Notes under the pieces: generated by a model | Seen by the model: the letters and a program-made list of their open reading frames with translations, nothing else | The model's database searches: none | Told to the model about the DNA's origin: nothing | Assembly: GCA_019695115.1 (NCBI GenBank) | Contig: JAIBAP010000008.1 | Span: 1 to 64,000, forward strand | Length of the DNA: 64,000 bases | From: Caldilineales bacterium | Lineage (GTDB): Bacteria; Chloroflexota; Anaerolineae; J102 | Direction of reading: 5' to 3' | Made by a program: the position numbers and the translations under genes | Part shown: in pieces, positions 27,292-35,958 of the stretch | Layout: the number at the start of each line of letters is the position of its first letter | Position numbering within the stretch: position 1 is the first letter of the stretch

Positions 27292-28128
27292 ATGATCGAG
27301 ATCGAAGGTCTGACCTACAGCTACCCCGCCGCCACCCAGCCGGCGCTGCACGATCTCAGCCTGAGCATCCCGGCCGGCCAGTTCTGCGCCCTGCTGGGGG
27401 CCAACGGCGCCGGCAAATCGACCCTGTGCTATGCCATCTCCGGCTTCGTGCCCCATTTCTACCGCGGCCAGATGGAGGGCAAAATCCAGGTGGCGGGGAT
27501 CGGCATCGGCGGCGCCTCGCTGGCGGATCTGGCCGGGGTGGTGGGGCTGGTCTTCTCCAACCCCTTCAACCAGATCACCGGCGCCTGCTACACCGTGGCC
27601 GAGGAGATCGCCTTTGGGCTGGAGAACCTGGGCCTGCCGCGAGCGGAGATGCACGCTCGCATCGACCATGTTCTGGCCCTGGCCGGGTTGGCCGAGCTGG
27701 CCGCACGTTCGCCCTTCGCCCTTTCGGGCGGACAGCAACAGCGCCTGGCCCTGGCCTCCATCCTGGCCATGCAGCCGCAGGTGCTGGTGTTGGATGAACC
27801 CACCTCACAGCTCGACCCCGCCGGCGCCCGCGAGGTCTTTGCCATGCTTGCGGCCCTGGCGGCCGAGCGCGGAACCACCGTCGTCCTGGCCTCGCACGCC
27901 CTGGAATGGGTGGCGGTCTTTGCCGACCGCGTGATCGTCCTCGAAAACGGCGGCATCCTGGCCGACGGCGCCCCCGCCGACGTGCTGACCGCACCCGCCC
28001 TGGAAGTAAGCGGCGTCGGCGCCACCCGCTACACCCAGGCCGCCCGCCGCGGCCAACAACAAGCCCTGGCCCCCGCCGACCGTCCTCTGCCCGTCACCCT
28101 GGAGCAGGCGACGGCTTTCTGGTCATGA
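27292..28128 (+). CDS. ecfA1: ECF transporter ATPase EcfA1
   Basis: A 278-residue ABC ATPase. It shows Walker A GANGAGKST (about 38-46), the Q-loop region NPFNQITG, a full LSGGQQQRLALA signature, Walker B VLVLDEPTSQLD, and the switch His in LASHALEW. ATG 27292 was chosen as the first Met before the conserved IEIEGLTYSYP start; the longer frame overlaps ecfT. It ends in an ATGA overlap with ecfA2, so the two are translationally coupled. Confidence 0.93.
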   Translation: MIEIEGLTYSYPAATQPALHDLSLSIPAGQFCALLGANGAGKSTLCYAISGFVPHFYRGQMEGKIQVAGIGIGGASLADLAGVVGLVFSNPFNQITGACYTVAEEIAFGLENLGLPRAEMHARIDHVLALAGLAELAARSPFALSGGQQQRLALASILAMQPQVLVLDEPTSQLDPAGAREVFAMLAALAAERGTTVVLASHALEWVAVFADRVIVLENGGILADGAPADVLTAPALEVSGVGATRYTQAARRGQQQALAPADRPLPVTLEQATAFWS

Positions 28129-28925
28129 AAATCACCATTGCCGATGTCGTCTTCAGCTATCCCAGCGGTGTGACCGCGCTGGTGGGGGTCAGCCTGGAGA
28201 TAGGCAGCAGCCAGGCGGTGGCCATCGTCGGCGAGAACGGCGCCGGCAAGACCACCCTGGTCAAACACATCAACGGCCTGTTGCGACCCAACAACGGCCG
28301 GGTGACGGTGGGCGACTGGGATACGGCGGCGCATTCGGTGGCAGAACTGGCGGCGCGGGTGGGCTATGTCTTCCAGAATCCCGATGACCAGCTGTTCGAG
28401 CGCAGCGTGCGTCGCGAACTGGCCTTTGGCCCGCGCAACCTCGGCCGGAGCGAAGCCGACATCCAGGCGGGCGTGGACATGGCCCTGGCGCGCACAGGTT
28501 TGGCGGAGTTCGCCGGCGTCCATCCCTACGATCTTTCCTTTTCCCAGCGCAAATGGGTGGCTCTGGCGGCCGTTCTGGCCATGCAGACGCCTGTCGTCAT
28601 CCTCGACGAACCGACCGCCGGCCAGGATGGTCGCGGCATCGCCGCCCTAGGCAGGCTGGTGGAAGAACTGAAAGCCGAAGGCCGCACCCTCGTCGCCATT
28701 TCCCATGACCTCGATTTCGTCGCCGACCACTTCCCCCGGCTGGTGGTGATGGCCGATGGCGGCATCCTGGCCGATGGCCCCGCCGCCCAGGTCCTGGCCC
28801 AAACCGACCTCCTCCGCCGGGCGCAGGTCGATCCCCCCCAACTCGCCCGTCTGTCCGCCGCCCTCGGCCTGCCCGGCCTCCCCACCGGGGTCGAGGAGTT
28901 CCTGGCGGCAGTGCGAGAGAGATAG
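28125..28925 (+). CDS. ecfA2: ECF transporter ATPase EcfA2 with atypical signature
   Basis: A 266-residue ABC ATPase partner of EcfA1. It shows Walker A GENGAGKTT (about 36-44), Q-loop FQNPDDQLF, Walker B VVILDEPTAGQD (about 156-167) and switch AISHDLDF. The signature, normally LSGGQ, reads LSFSQRKWV (about 136-144), so both glycines are missing. In a heterodimer this can leave one ATP site degenerate. It overlaps ecfA1 by 4 bp. The C-terminal ~40 residues after the ATPase fold are typical for EcfA. Confidence 0.92.
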   Translation: MKITIADVVFSYPSGVTALVGVSLEIGSSQAVAIVGENGAGKTTLVKHINGLLRPNNGRVTVGDWDTAAHSVAELAARVGYVFQNPDDQLFERSVRRELAFGPRNLGRSEADIQAGVDMALARTGLAEFAGVHPYDLSFSQRKWVALAAVLAMQTPVVILDEPTAGQDGRGIAALGRLVEELKAEGRTLVAISHDLDFVADHFPRLVVMADGGILADGPAAQVLAQTDLLRRAQVDPPQLARLSAALGLPGLPTGVEEFLAAVRER

Positions 28926-28957
28926 GTGGCAGGTCCGCAATTCCCACACAACCCCCT

Positions 28958-29917
28958 ATGCCTCACACCCTTATCGTCCTCAACGACCTCATCGCCGACC
29001 TGAGCATGCGCATTTCCCGCTTTCCTATTGCGGCCAAAGACCTGCCCAAGCTCAGCTACATCGAACTTGGGCCTGGCGCGGCCTGCAACGTGGCCATCAT
29101 GGCGGCGCGGCTGGGGCTGCGCGTCCTCTGCCTGGGCGAGGTGGGCAGCGACCGCTTCGGGCAGGTGGTGCGCGAAGGTCTGAACCAGGAAGGGATCGAC
29201 GCCAGCCACCTCATCCATCTGCCCCAAACCACCACACCGGTGGCAGGCGTGGTGGTGGATGAGGCTACCGAACCGGCCTATCTGGGCTACCCCGGCCATC
29301 TTCAGTTGACCGAACTCCCTTCTTCCTGGCGCACGGTCATCGGCGGCGCTCAGGCGCTCTTCACCGACGGTTGGGCCGAGCACGAAGGCGTGGCGGCCAT
29401 CGGGCTGGAGGGGCTGAGGGCCGCGGCAGAAGCAGGCGTCCCCACATTCTTCGACCCTGGCCCTGGCAACCCGGCCATCGATAACGGCTGGCACCGCCAG
29501 GCGGTGGGCCTGGCGACGGTCGTGCTGGTCAACGAGGAGGAGGCGCAAAGGCTGACCGGCGAGGCCGACGGGCTGGCCGCGGCCCAGGCGCTGCTAGACA
29601 TGGGCTGCCGGTGGGCGGTGGTCAAACGCGGCCCTGCCGGGAGTCTGATGGTCACCAGAGAGGGGATGGCCCTGTCGCCGGGCTTTCCGGTGGCGGCGGT
29701 GGATGCGACAGGCGCCGGGGATAGCCTGGCCGCGGCGGTGGTCTACGGCTATCTGCACGGCATGAAGCTGGACGCCCTGGCGACGCTGGCCAATGCCACC
29801 GGCGCCGCCAAAGTCCAAAAACGGGGCACCGGCCACAACATGCCCACCGTGAGCGAGATCGGCGCCATCCTATCTCGCTTTGGCCTGCCCATAGCGGGGT
29901 TGCCCTTGCCACCCTGA
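28958..29917 (+). CDS. PfkB-family carbohydrate/nucleoside kinase
   Basis: A ribokinase-like kinase of 319 aa. The N-terminal substrate lid motif is GPGAACNVAIMAARLG, a variant of the family's GGxxxN motif. The C-terminal signature DATGAGDSLAAA holds the catalytic Asp and anion hole. It starts 32 bp after ecfA2 on the same strand, so it likely belongs to the transporter operon and could trap the imported compound by phosphorylation. Ribose-, nucleoside-, fructose- and hydroxymethylpyrimidine-type substrates all occur in the family; sequence alone does not decide. Confidence 0.85.
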   Translation: MPHTLIVLNDLIADLSMRISRFPIAAKDLPKLSYIELGPGAACNVAIMAARLGLRVLCLGEVGSDRFGQVVREGLNQEGIDASHLIHLPQTTTPVAGVVVDEATEPAYLGYPGHLQLTELPSSWRTVIGGAQALFTDGWAEHEGVAAIGLEGLRAAAEAGVPTFFDPGPGNPAIDNGWHRQAVGLATVVLVNEEEAQRLTGEADGLAAAQALLDMGCRWAVVKRGPAGSLMVTREGMALSPGFPVAAVDATGAGDSLAAAVVYGYLHGMKLDALATLANATGAAKVQKRGTGHNMPTVSEIGAILSRFGLPIAGLPLPP

Positions 29918-29978
29918 GCCAGGCGGTCCTTTTCGGGCTTCACGTCGCCTTGCCTACAGCATCGGGTGTAGGCTCTGC

Positions 29979-29984
29979 TATAAT
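29979..29984 (+). promoter_or_regulatory. Consensus -10 box before the ATPase gene
   Basis: A TATAAT hexamer 48 bases before ATG 30033. The nearest TTG-type hexamer (TTGCCT, 29950-29955) is 23 bases away, too far for a standard -35, so only the -10 is claimed. Confidence 0.35.
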
Positions 29985-30032
29985 GGCCGGGAGTTTTTGC
30001 AGGACTTCGCCGGTGTCATCCCCGAAATTGCT

Positions 30033-32147
30033 ATGTCTTCTCGCCTCGCCAGCCGCCTGAGCGCGGCCCGCCGCGCCATCTTCGTCGGTCGCGTCGATGA
30101 ACAGACCCTGTTCACCGACGCTCTGGCCGCGCCCGAACTGCCCTTCTTCGTCCTCTACTTCCACGGACCCGGCGGCGTGGGCAAGACGACCCTCCTGCGC
30201 GTCCTGGCCGACCTGGCCGAACAGTCGAGCATCCCCACAGCCCAGATCGATGGCCGCACGCTCGACGCCTCGCCCGAAGGCTTCGAAGACGCCTTGTGCA
30301 CCGCCATGCAGCTCGACCCCGGCGATACGCCCGCCCAGGCCATGGCCCGCCAGCCCGGCCGCTTTGCGCTCTTCATCGACACCTACGAGCTTCTCGCCCC
30401 CCTGGATGGCTGGCTGCGCGACCGCTTCTTGCCCGGCCTGCCCGAAAATGTCCTCGTGGTATTGGCCGGCCGCACGCCTCCCTCTGGCGCCTGGCAGAGC
30501 GATGGCGGCTGGCGCTCGTTGTTGCGCGTCGTCTCATTGCGGAACCTCAGCCCCAACGAAAGCCTGAGCCTGCTGGCAAAGCGGGGAGTGCCCCTCGAAC
30601 AGCACCCGGTCGTGCTCGAATTCACCCACGGCCATCCCCTGGCTCTGGCGCTGGTGGCCGATGCCTTTGCTCAGCGCAGCGACTTCGTCTTTCAGCCTGA
30701 GCAAAGCCCTGACATCGTCAAGACCCTGCTCGAACAGTTCGTGCAGAAGGCGCCGGGGCCGGCCCACCGCGCCGCGCTCGAGGCCAGCGCCCTGGTGCGG
30801 GTGATGACCGAGACCCTGCTGGCGGAGATGCTCACGCTGCCGCATGATCCTGCCACGGCCAGCGACGATGCCAGCCATGAGTTGTTCGACTGGTTGCGTG
30901 GTCTTTCCTTCATCGAATCTCGTCCCGGCGGACTCTATCCGCACGACCTGGCCCGCGACGCCCTGGCCGCCGATCTGCGCTGGCGCAACCCCGACTGGTA
31001 TGCCACGCTCCACAGCCGGGCGCGCGCCTACTACACTCGCCGCATCAACCAGACCAGCGGCGAAGCTCAGCAACGAGCCTTGCTCGACCTGGTCTATCTG
31101 CACCGCGACAATCCCGCCGTCCGGCCATTCTATGATTGGCAGGTCAGCGGCGGCGCCCTGTCCACAGCCATGCAAGAGAGCGATGCACCCGAGCTTGTGC
31201 AATTGACGGCAAGACACGAGGGCGAAGCCTCGGCCGGGCTGGCGGCCTACTGGTTCCGCCGTTTCCCATCCGGTGCGCGGCTGTGGCGGGACGTCCGTGG
31301 TCAGTTGGCCGGTTATCTCAGCTTCATACCGCTGCACGAGACCACCGAAGCCGATCTCGCCGCCGACCACGCCATCGCCGCCGCCTGGCAGTTTTTGCAG
31401 CAGCGCGCCCCCCTCCGCAGCGGCGAAAGCGTCCTCTATTTCCGTTTCTGGATGGCCGCTGAGTCCTATCAGGCGGTCTCGCCCATCCAGAGCCTGATCT
31501 TTATCAACATCGTCCGCCACTATCTCACCACCCCCTCGCTGGCCTACACCTTTTTCCCCTGCGCCGACCCGGAGTTCTGGGCGATGGTGTTGGGCTACGC
31601 CGACCTCCACCGTCTGACCGAGGTCGATTTCGAGGTCGGTGGACGGCGCTTTGGCGTCTATGGTCACGATTGGCGGGTGCGGCCACCGTTGGCCTGGCTG
31701 GCCCTGCTGGCCGAACGCGAGGTGGCGGCCCAACCCCAGGCCGACGCTCCGCCCGAACCGGCTCCTGCCCTCGTCGTCCTCAGCCGGCCCGGCTTCGAGG
31801 CAGCCGTGCAAGAGGCGTTGCGCTTCTTTGCCCGCCCCGACCGTCTGGCCGGCAACCCCCTGTTGCGGGCGCGGCTGGTCGTTGCTGATGGCGCTCTGGT
31901 CGGCGATGGCCCGCGCAGCGAGCGCCTGCGCCAGCGCATCCAGGCTGCGGCCGAGATGCTGAAAGCCACCTCGCGCGACGAAAAGCTGTACCGGGCGCTG
32001 GATCGCACCTATTTTCATCCCGCGCCCACCCAAGAGGCCGCCGCCGAAATCCTGGACCTGCCCTTCAGCACCTATCGCCGCCATCTCAAGGCGGGGATGA
32101 CCGAGATCACCGAGATCCTGTGGCAGTGGGAGATTGGGGCGGGGTGA
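30033..32147 (+). CDS. P-loop ATPase with C-terminal helix-turn-helix
   Basis: This encodes 704 aa. Residues about 15-30 form an N-terminal FVGRVDEQTLF motif, then Walker A HGPGGVGKTT (about 46-55). A Walker B-like FALFIDTYELL follows near 110-120, and a SLRNLSPNESLSLL segment is typical of STAND/NACHT-like ATPases. The middle is helical without recognised repeats. The last 40 residues (QEAAAEILDLPFSTYRRHLKAG) form a helix-turn-helix. This domain order resembles signal-transducing ATPase regulators found repeatedly in Chloroflexota; the ligand and targets are unknown. ATG 30033 was chosen; a TTG at 29997 would add 12 residues. It is a solitary gene. Confidence 0.7.
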   Translation: MSSRLASRLSAARRAIFVGRVDEQTLFTDALAAPELPFFVLYFHGPGGVGKTTLLRVLADLAEQSSIPTAQIDGRTLDASPEGFEDALCTAMQLDPGDTPAQAMARQPGRFALFIDTYELLAPLDGWLRDRFLPGLPENVLVVLAGRTPPSGAWQSDGGWRSLLRVVSLRNLSPNESLSLLAKRGVPLEQHPVVLEFTHGHPLALALVADAFAQRSDFVFQPEQSPDIVKTLLEQFVQKAPGPAHRAALEASALVRVMTETLLAEMLTLPHDPATASDDASHELFDWLRGLSFIESRPGGLYPHDLARDALAADLRWRNPDWYATLHSRARAYYTRRINQTSGEAQQRALLDLVYLHRDNPAVRPFYDWQVSGGALSTAMQESDAPELVQLTARHEGEASAGLAAYWFRRFPSGARLWRDVRGQLAGYLSFIPLHETTEADLAADHAIAAAWQFLQQRAPLRSGESVLYFRFWMAAESYQAVSPIQSLIFINIVRHYLTTPSLAYTFFPCADPEFWAMVLGYADLHRLTEVDFEVGGRRFGVYGHDWRVRPPLAWLALLAEREVAAQPQADAPPEPAPALVVLSRPGFEAAVQEALRFFARPDRLAGNPLLRARLVVADGALVGDGPRSERLRQRIQAAAEMLKATSRDEKLYRALDRTYFHPAPTQEAAAEILDLPFSTYRRHLKAGMTEITEILWQWEIGAG

Positions 32148-32388
32148 GGGGGTGAGGGTTCCGGGTTCCGTGGTGCGTGGTGCGTGGTGCGTGTTCCGGG
32201 TTCCGTGGTGCGGTTGTCTTCTTTCCTTGGTGTTTTCTTTGTGTCCTTTGTGCCTTCGTGTTCATGGGTTTGGGGCGAAAGTGAGTAGGAACTGAGTAGT
32301 TTTTGGGCTGGAAAATGAATAGGGGGCGGCGCGAGAGTGCCCGTATCGCCCGGACGCCGGATTTCCACCTCCCGGACTCCTCGCCGCC
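32148..32388 (+). repeat. Repeat-filled intergenic region
   Basis: At 32158-32213 there are eight phased heptamers (GGTTCCG x2, TGGTGCG x3, TGTTCCG, GGTTCCG, TGGTGCG). From about 32214 to 32260 a looser T-rich repeat follows (TTTCTTTGTGTCCTTTGTGCC). The remainder to the start of the next gene shows no gene. Confidence 0.85.
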
Positions 32389-32808
32389 ATGAACGCCTTT
32401 CTCCCCCACCCCCTCAACAGCCTGATCGACGCCTGGAACGCGCACGATAGCGAACGCGTGTCATCGTTCTATGCGGCCGATTTCGTGGGCGTCGATCTAT
32501 CGCAATCGCAGTTGGTTCTGGAAGGGATGGCCGGCCTCCATCGCCTGTTGGCGTCGGCCTGGCGGGCTTTTCCTGATCTGGAACTGATTCCCGAAGAAAT
32601 GATCGTCGACTGCGATCGTATTGCCGTTTTCTGGTTAGTCCAGGGCACCCACCAGGGTCGCCTGCTGAACATCCCTCCCACGGGGCGAAAGGTACAGTGG
32701 CGGGGCGTCAGTTGGCTGACCTGGCGAGACGATAAGATCGAGAAGGCAACCTACCTTTGGGATCTGGCGGGCTTGCTGCGCTCGTTGGGGCTGCTGCCCG
32801 ATCTCTGA
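32389..32808 (+). CDS. SnoaL-like / NTF2-fold protein
   Basis: A 139-residue single-domain protein. It shows the ester-cyclase pattern: LIDAWNAHDSERVSSFYAADFVGVD, then FPDLELIPEEMIVD, then GRKVQWRGVSWLTWRDDKI. SnoaL-like proteins form a cone-shaped alpha+beta barrel and may be small-molecule cyclases, isomerases or simple binders. No Shine-Dalgarno is clear. It opens a run of small plus-strand genes to 35.8 kb. Confidence 0.8.
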   Translation: MNAFLPHPLNSLIDAWNAHDSERVSSFYAADFVGVDLSQSQLVLEGMAGLHRLLASAWRAFPDLELIPEEMIVDCDRIAVFWLVQGTHQGRLLNIPPTGRKVQWRGVSWLTWRDDKIEKATYLWDLAGLLRSLGLLPDL

Positions 32809-32891
32809 GACTTCACCCGACCTATGGGCGACCACCCACCGTCCGGCCACCTCGCCGGAATTCCACACACCTCGCAAGGAGATGCTTCACC

Positions 32892-33161
32892 ATGTCGCAC
32901 GTGCTCATCAAACACCACATCCAGGACTATGCCAAATGGCGCACTGTTTTCGACAGCATGGAAGGGCTGAGAGCCGAGATGGGCGAAACCTATGCCCATG
33001 TCTTCCACAACGTCGACGACCTCAATAACATAATCATCATGTTGCGCTGGGACAACCTCGAAAACGCTCGCCGTTACATTCAGGATCCTCGTCTCAAGGC
33101 GGCCATGCAAGAGGCCGGAGTTATGGGGCCGCCGGAGATCACCTTCCTGGCCGACGCTTGA
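32892..33161 (+). CDS. Small dimeric alpha/beta barrel-like protein
   Basis: A hypothetical protein of 89 aa with AAGGAG 10 bases before ATG 32892. The sequence MSHVLIKHHIQDYAKW then IIIMLRWDNLENARRYI matches the pattern of small ABM/ferredoxin-like cyclase-type proteins. The exact family is not certain. It probably acts as a soluble dimer and is likely co-transcribed with the SnoaL-like gene. Confidence 0.65.
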   Translation: MSHVLIKHHIQDYAKWRTVFDSMEGLRAEMGETYAHVFHNVDDLNNIIIMLRWDNLENARRYIQDPRLKAAMQEAGVMGPPEITFLADA

Positions 33162-33196
33162 ACACGCTCCGGTGGGGGCTGATGGTGTCTACACTT

Positions 33197-33288
33197 GACG
33201 ATGGACGCTAGACGAAAGCGATCCCGCCATTCCAGGCGGGCCGCTTCGTCCTCCGTCCATCGTCTTTCGTCCTCCCTTCATCGTCAAG
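33197..33288 (+). repeat. Heptanucleotide island with central hairpin
   Basis: Three units of type GACGNNN (33197-33217) are followed by a perfect hairpin CCCGCC-ATTCCA-GGCGGG (33223-33240). Then come six units mostly of type CGTCNNN (33247-33288: CGTCCTC, CGTCCAT, CGTCTTT, CGTCCTC, CCTTCAT, CGTCAAG). Left and right units are reverse complements in type. Confidence 0.9.
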
Positions 33289-33316
33289 GCAAAACTTCAT
33301 CTCGGAGGTTTATCGT

Positions 33317-33991
33317 ATGTCTGATCGCTCTCTCATCCGCTTTGGCGGGCTGGCCGGCATCCTGCTGGCGCTCAGCTCGTGGTTGGCCGTCGTCGTCTAC
33401 TATGCCCTCGTTCCGGCCGCGCAACGGCTGCCCATCGCCGACGCCGGCGTCTACCTGGCTTCACTGGCGCAAAGCTCGACCGGATCGCAGCTCTTCAACG
33501 GCCTCTACGCCCTGATTGCCTTCTGGTCGTTTGCGGGCACGGTGGCCGTCTACTACCGCTTGCGACAGCATGGCGAGGCCTGGGCCTTGTTCGCCACCCT
33601 CATCGGCAGTATGACTGCTATCCTCACCATCGTCGGCAGCCTGCAACAGTTGGCAAATCTGCGCTACCTGGCCGCCCTCTCGTCCACCCTGCCCGACTTC
33701 GCCGCCGCCGCCCTGGCCGCGCCGGCGCCGCTCAACCCGGTCAACATCGTCAGCGCCGGGCTGGTGGCGCCGTGGTTTCTGGTCATCTCGCTGCTCATGC
33801 TCAAGGCCGATTTCCCCCGCCTGCTGGCCTATCTCGGCCTGATCGCCTTCGCCGACCTGACGGTGGGCTTCCTGGCCGCCCTGTTCGGGTTGGCGCCCCT
33901 TGCCATCCTCGCCGCCCTGGTCGCCGGGGCTGTGGGCGGGCCGGTCTTCTGGTTGTGGCTGGGCTTCATCCTCCGCCGCCAGCCGGCCTGA
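33317..33991 (+). CDS. DUF4386-like membrane protein
   Basis: An integral membrane protein of 224 aa with six predicted helices (starting about 9, 58, 85, 135, 158 and 190). The order and spacing fit the DUF4386 family, of unknown function. GGAGG stands before ATG 33317. It lies in a run of small genes with no shared pathway evident. Confidence 0.7.
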   Translation: MSDRSLIRFGGLAGILLALSSWLAVVVYYALVPAAQRLPIADAGVYLASLAQSSTGSQLFNGLYALIAFWSFAGTVAVYYRLRQHGEAWALFATLIGSMTAILTIVGSLQQLANLRYLAALSSTLPDFAAAALAAPAPLNPVNIVSAGLVAPWFLVISLLMLKADFPRLLAYLGLIAFADLTVGFLAALFGLAPLAILAALVAGAVGGPVFWLWLGFILRRQPA

Positions 33992-34049
33992 ACTTCCAAC
34001 ACGGAGACACGAAGTACACAAAGGAAACACAAAGGTAGGAGGTTTTACG

Positions 34050-34883
34050 ATGTCTGCACAACACAGCATGAAAATGTCATCGATGTCCGCCTCCGATGCG
34101 CCATCCAGCGTCGCTCTGACCGGGCTGGAGAAGCTGCTCCTCGTCGTCCCGCTTTTGGGCGGGCTTTTCTTCGGCCTGGTTCCCTTGCTGGCGCCCAAGT
34201 TCCTGGCCCAGATCAGCGCCGCCCCCGGCAACGACCCCTACATCTACCGCCTGGCCGGGGCCGCCACCCTGGGCTATGCCATCGTCCTGACCATGGCCAT
34301 CATGGGCGGCCGCTGGCTACCGGCCCGCATCGTCGTCATTGCCACCCTGGCCTTCAACCTCGGCTCGCTCTATGCCATCGCCCTGACGGTTGCGGGCGGC
34401 GGCGCCGCCTGGATCGTCTATGCCATCCTGGTGGCGTCGATCGCGATCACGGCCATCACCGCCTGGATGCTCTATCGCCACCGCCCCGCGCCGGCGGTCA
34501 CGCCAGATGTGGCCCCGTGGCTGGCCTGGCTGGTGCGGCTGCTGATGGTGGTCGCTACGCTGGTGGGGGCGTCGGTGCTGTTTGCGCCCGTGCTCTTCGC
34601 CCAGATTTTCGGGTTGGCCGGGACCGACCTCTTCCTCTATCGCCAGGCCGGGGCCGCCACCCTGGGCTATGGCGTCATGGGCTTCTTCCAGTTGCGCTCG
34701 CGCTCGTGGCAGCAATGGCGCCTACCCTCGGCCATGTCGCTGGTCTTCAACGGCGTTTCCTTCCTCGTCTCGCTCCTGGCCGTGGTCAACGGCGAGGCCC
34801 TACCCCTGGCCTACATCATCACCGCCGCTTCGTTGGCGGCCACCGTAGGCTCTTTCCTGGCCTTGCTGCGGCAAGGCAACTGA
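34050..34883 (+). CDS. Membrane protein with internal duplication
   Basis: This encodes 277 aa and about eight membrane helices after a Ser/Met-rich N-terminus. The two halves are homologous: LLVVPLLGGLFFGLVPLLAP ... YIYRLAGAATLGYAIV in the first, and LLMVVATLVGASVLFAPVLF ... FLYRQAGAATLGYGVM in the second. This is a tandem duplication of a four-helix unit. The family and function are not recognised. AGGAGG precedes ATG 34050. Confidence 0.75.
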   Translation: MSAQHSMKMSSMSASDAPSSVALTGLEKLLLVVPLLGGLFFGLVPLLAPKFLAQISAAPGNDPYIYRLAGAATLGYAIVLTMAIMGGRWLPARIVVIATLAFNLGSLYAIALTVAGGGAAWIVYAILVASIAITAITAWMLYRHRPAPAVTPDVAPWLAWLVRLLMVVATLVGASVLFAPVLFAQIFGLAGTDLFLYRQAGAATLGYGVMGFFQLRSRSWQQWRLPSAMSLVFNGVSFLVSLLAVVNGEALPLAYIITAASLAATVGSFLALLRQGN

Positions 34884-34909
34884 GGTTCGACCATCGGAGA
34901 CCTTTACCA

Positions 34910-35290
34910 ATGGCAAAAGAAATCATTTACAGCGATGAAGCCCCCAAGTCTCTGGCAGGATACAGCCAGGCCGTGAAAGCGGGTGGGCTTATCTTCGTAT
35001 CGGGTCAGGGACCTTTCGACCCCAAGACGGGCGAAGTCGTCGGCACGACCATCCAGGCGCAAACAAGGCAGTGTCTATCGAACATCCGAGCAATCTTGCA
35101 TGCGGCTGGCAGTTCTCTTGACAAGGCCGTTAGCGCCACCTGGATACTCGGTGAAGAAAGCGACTTCGCCGGTATGAACGAGGAATGGGGAAGGTGGTTT
35201 CCGAAGGACCCGCCTGCTCGCCAGGGCGCGAAACTCGCCATTCATCCCAGAGGCATGAAGATTTCCATTGCGCTTGTCGCCGAAGCCTGA
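34910..35290 (+). CDS. RidA family protein
   Basis: A 126-residue enamine/imine deaminase-like protein, usually trimeric and cytosolic. It shows LIFVSGQGPFDPKTGEVV, QTRQCLSNIRAIL, and AVSATWIL. The usual C-terminal PARxxxxV block reads PPARQGAKLAI. The conserved Arg that binds carboxylates is the PAR arginine. The family removes reactive 2-aminoacrylate-type intermediates. It starts 26 bp after the preceding membrane protein. Confidence 0.85.
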   Translation: MAKEIIYSDEAPKSLAGYSQAVKAGGLIFVSGQGPFDPKTGEVVGTTIQAQTRQCLSNIRAILHAAGSSLDKAVSATWILGEESDFAGMNEEWGRWFPKDPPARQGAKLAIHPRGMKISIALVAEA

Positions 35291-35400
35291 GGCGCCAACA
35301 CCAGGCCCGTTGCCTCGGTGGCGCGTTTCGGCAAGCCGGTAACAGTCGGGTGCGCCTCGACGACGGCGTTTCAGAAGCCTCGACGACGGAGGTATTGACA

Positions 35401-35787
35401 ATGACCGAACAAGACAAACGCAACCTGGCCCTCGTGCGCAAGATGTACGAAGGCGATGAACGCGAGCGGGCCGCTATCGCCAACGACATCGTCTGGCATG
35501 TCCCCGGCCACAACCCCGTCTCCGGCGACTATCGTGGCTTCGAGGAATACACCCAACTGATGGTCTCGCGCATGGCGCCGCTCGACCGCTGGGATTTCAC
35601 CCTCGAAAGAGCCATGGTCAACGGCGACTATGTGATGACGGTCATCCGGGTGCAGGGCGAGCGAAAGGGCAAAGTCATCGACCTGCGCGGTGGCCACCTC
35701 ATGCGCGTGACCGCCGACGGCAAAGTGGCCGAAGGCTGGGGCTTTGCCGACGATCAGGAGGCGTTGGACGCGTTTTTTGCGGCTTGA
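35401..35787 (+). CDS. NTF2-like (SnoaL family) protein
   Basis: This encodes 128 aa. The pattern NLALVRKMYEGD, NDIVWHVPGHNPVSGDYRG, GGHLMRVTADGKVAEGW is typical of the SnoaL-like NTF2 proteins often annotated as ketosteroid isomerase-like. A conserved HxxG pair is present in the cavity region. The substrate is unknown. GGAGG precedes the ATG at 35401. Confidence 0.82.
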   Translation: MTEQDKRNLALVRKMYEGDERERAAIANDIVWHVPGHNPVSGDYRGFEEYTQLMVSRMAPLDRWDFTLERAMVNGDYVMTVIRVQGERKGKVIDLRGGHLMRVTADGKVAEGWGFADDQEALDAFFAA

Positions 35788-35899
35788 GTGCGGGCGGTGA
35801 TGCCGGCGTCGATCGCAAGCCGGCGCTGAGAGATGGCCTGCCAAAAAGATGGCGCTCGATTCCGAGCTTCGTTTGCGCCCTCCCCAGAGCGCGGTTTCT

Positions 35900-35928
35900 T
35901 TGACAGCAAGGGGCTTCTCCCGTATGAT
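35900..35928 (+). promoter_or_regulatory. Strong sigma-70-type promoter of the carbamoyltransferase cluster
   Basis: A consensus TTGACA (35900-35905), exact 17-base spacer, TATGAT (35923-35928). It lies inside the longer open frame beginning at 35833 and so argues for the downstream start at 35959. Confidence 0.75.
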
Positions 35929-35958
35929 CAGCGCCCACCTTCCCCTTCCGAGGCCGCC

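Noticed and set aside
35833-35958. Longer start for the small membrane protein
   Set aside because: It would place a near-consensus promoter inside the coding region; the extra residues have no recognisable character.
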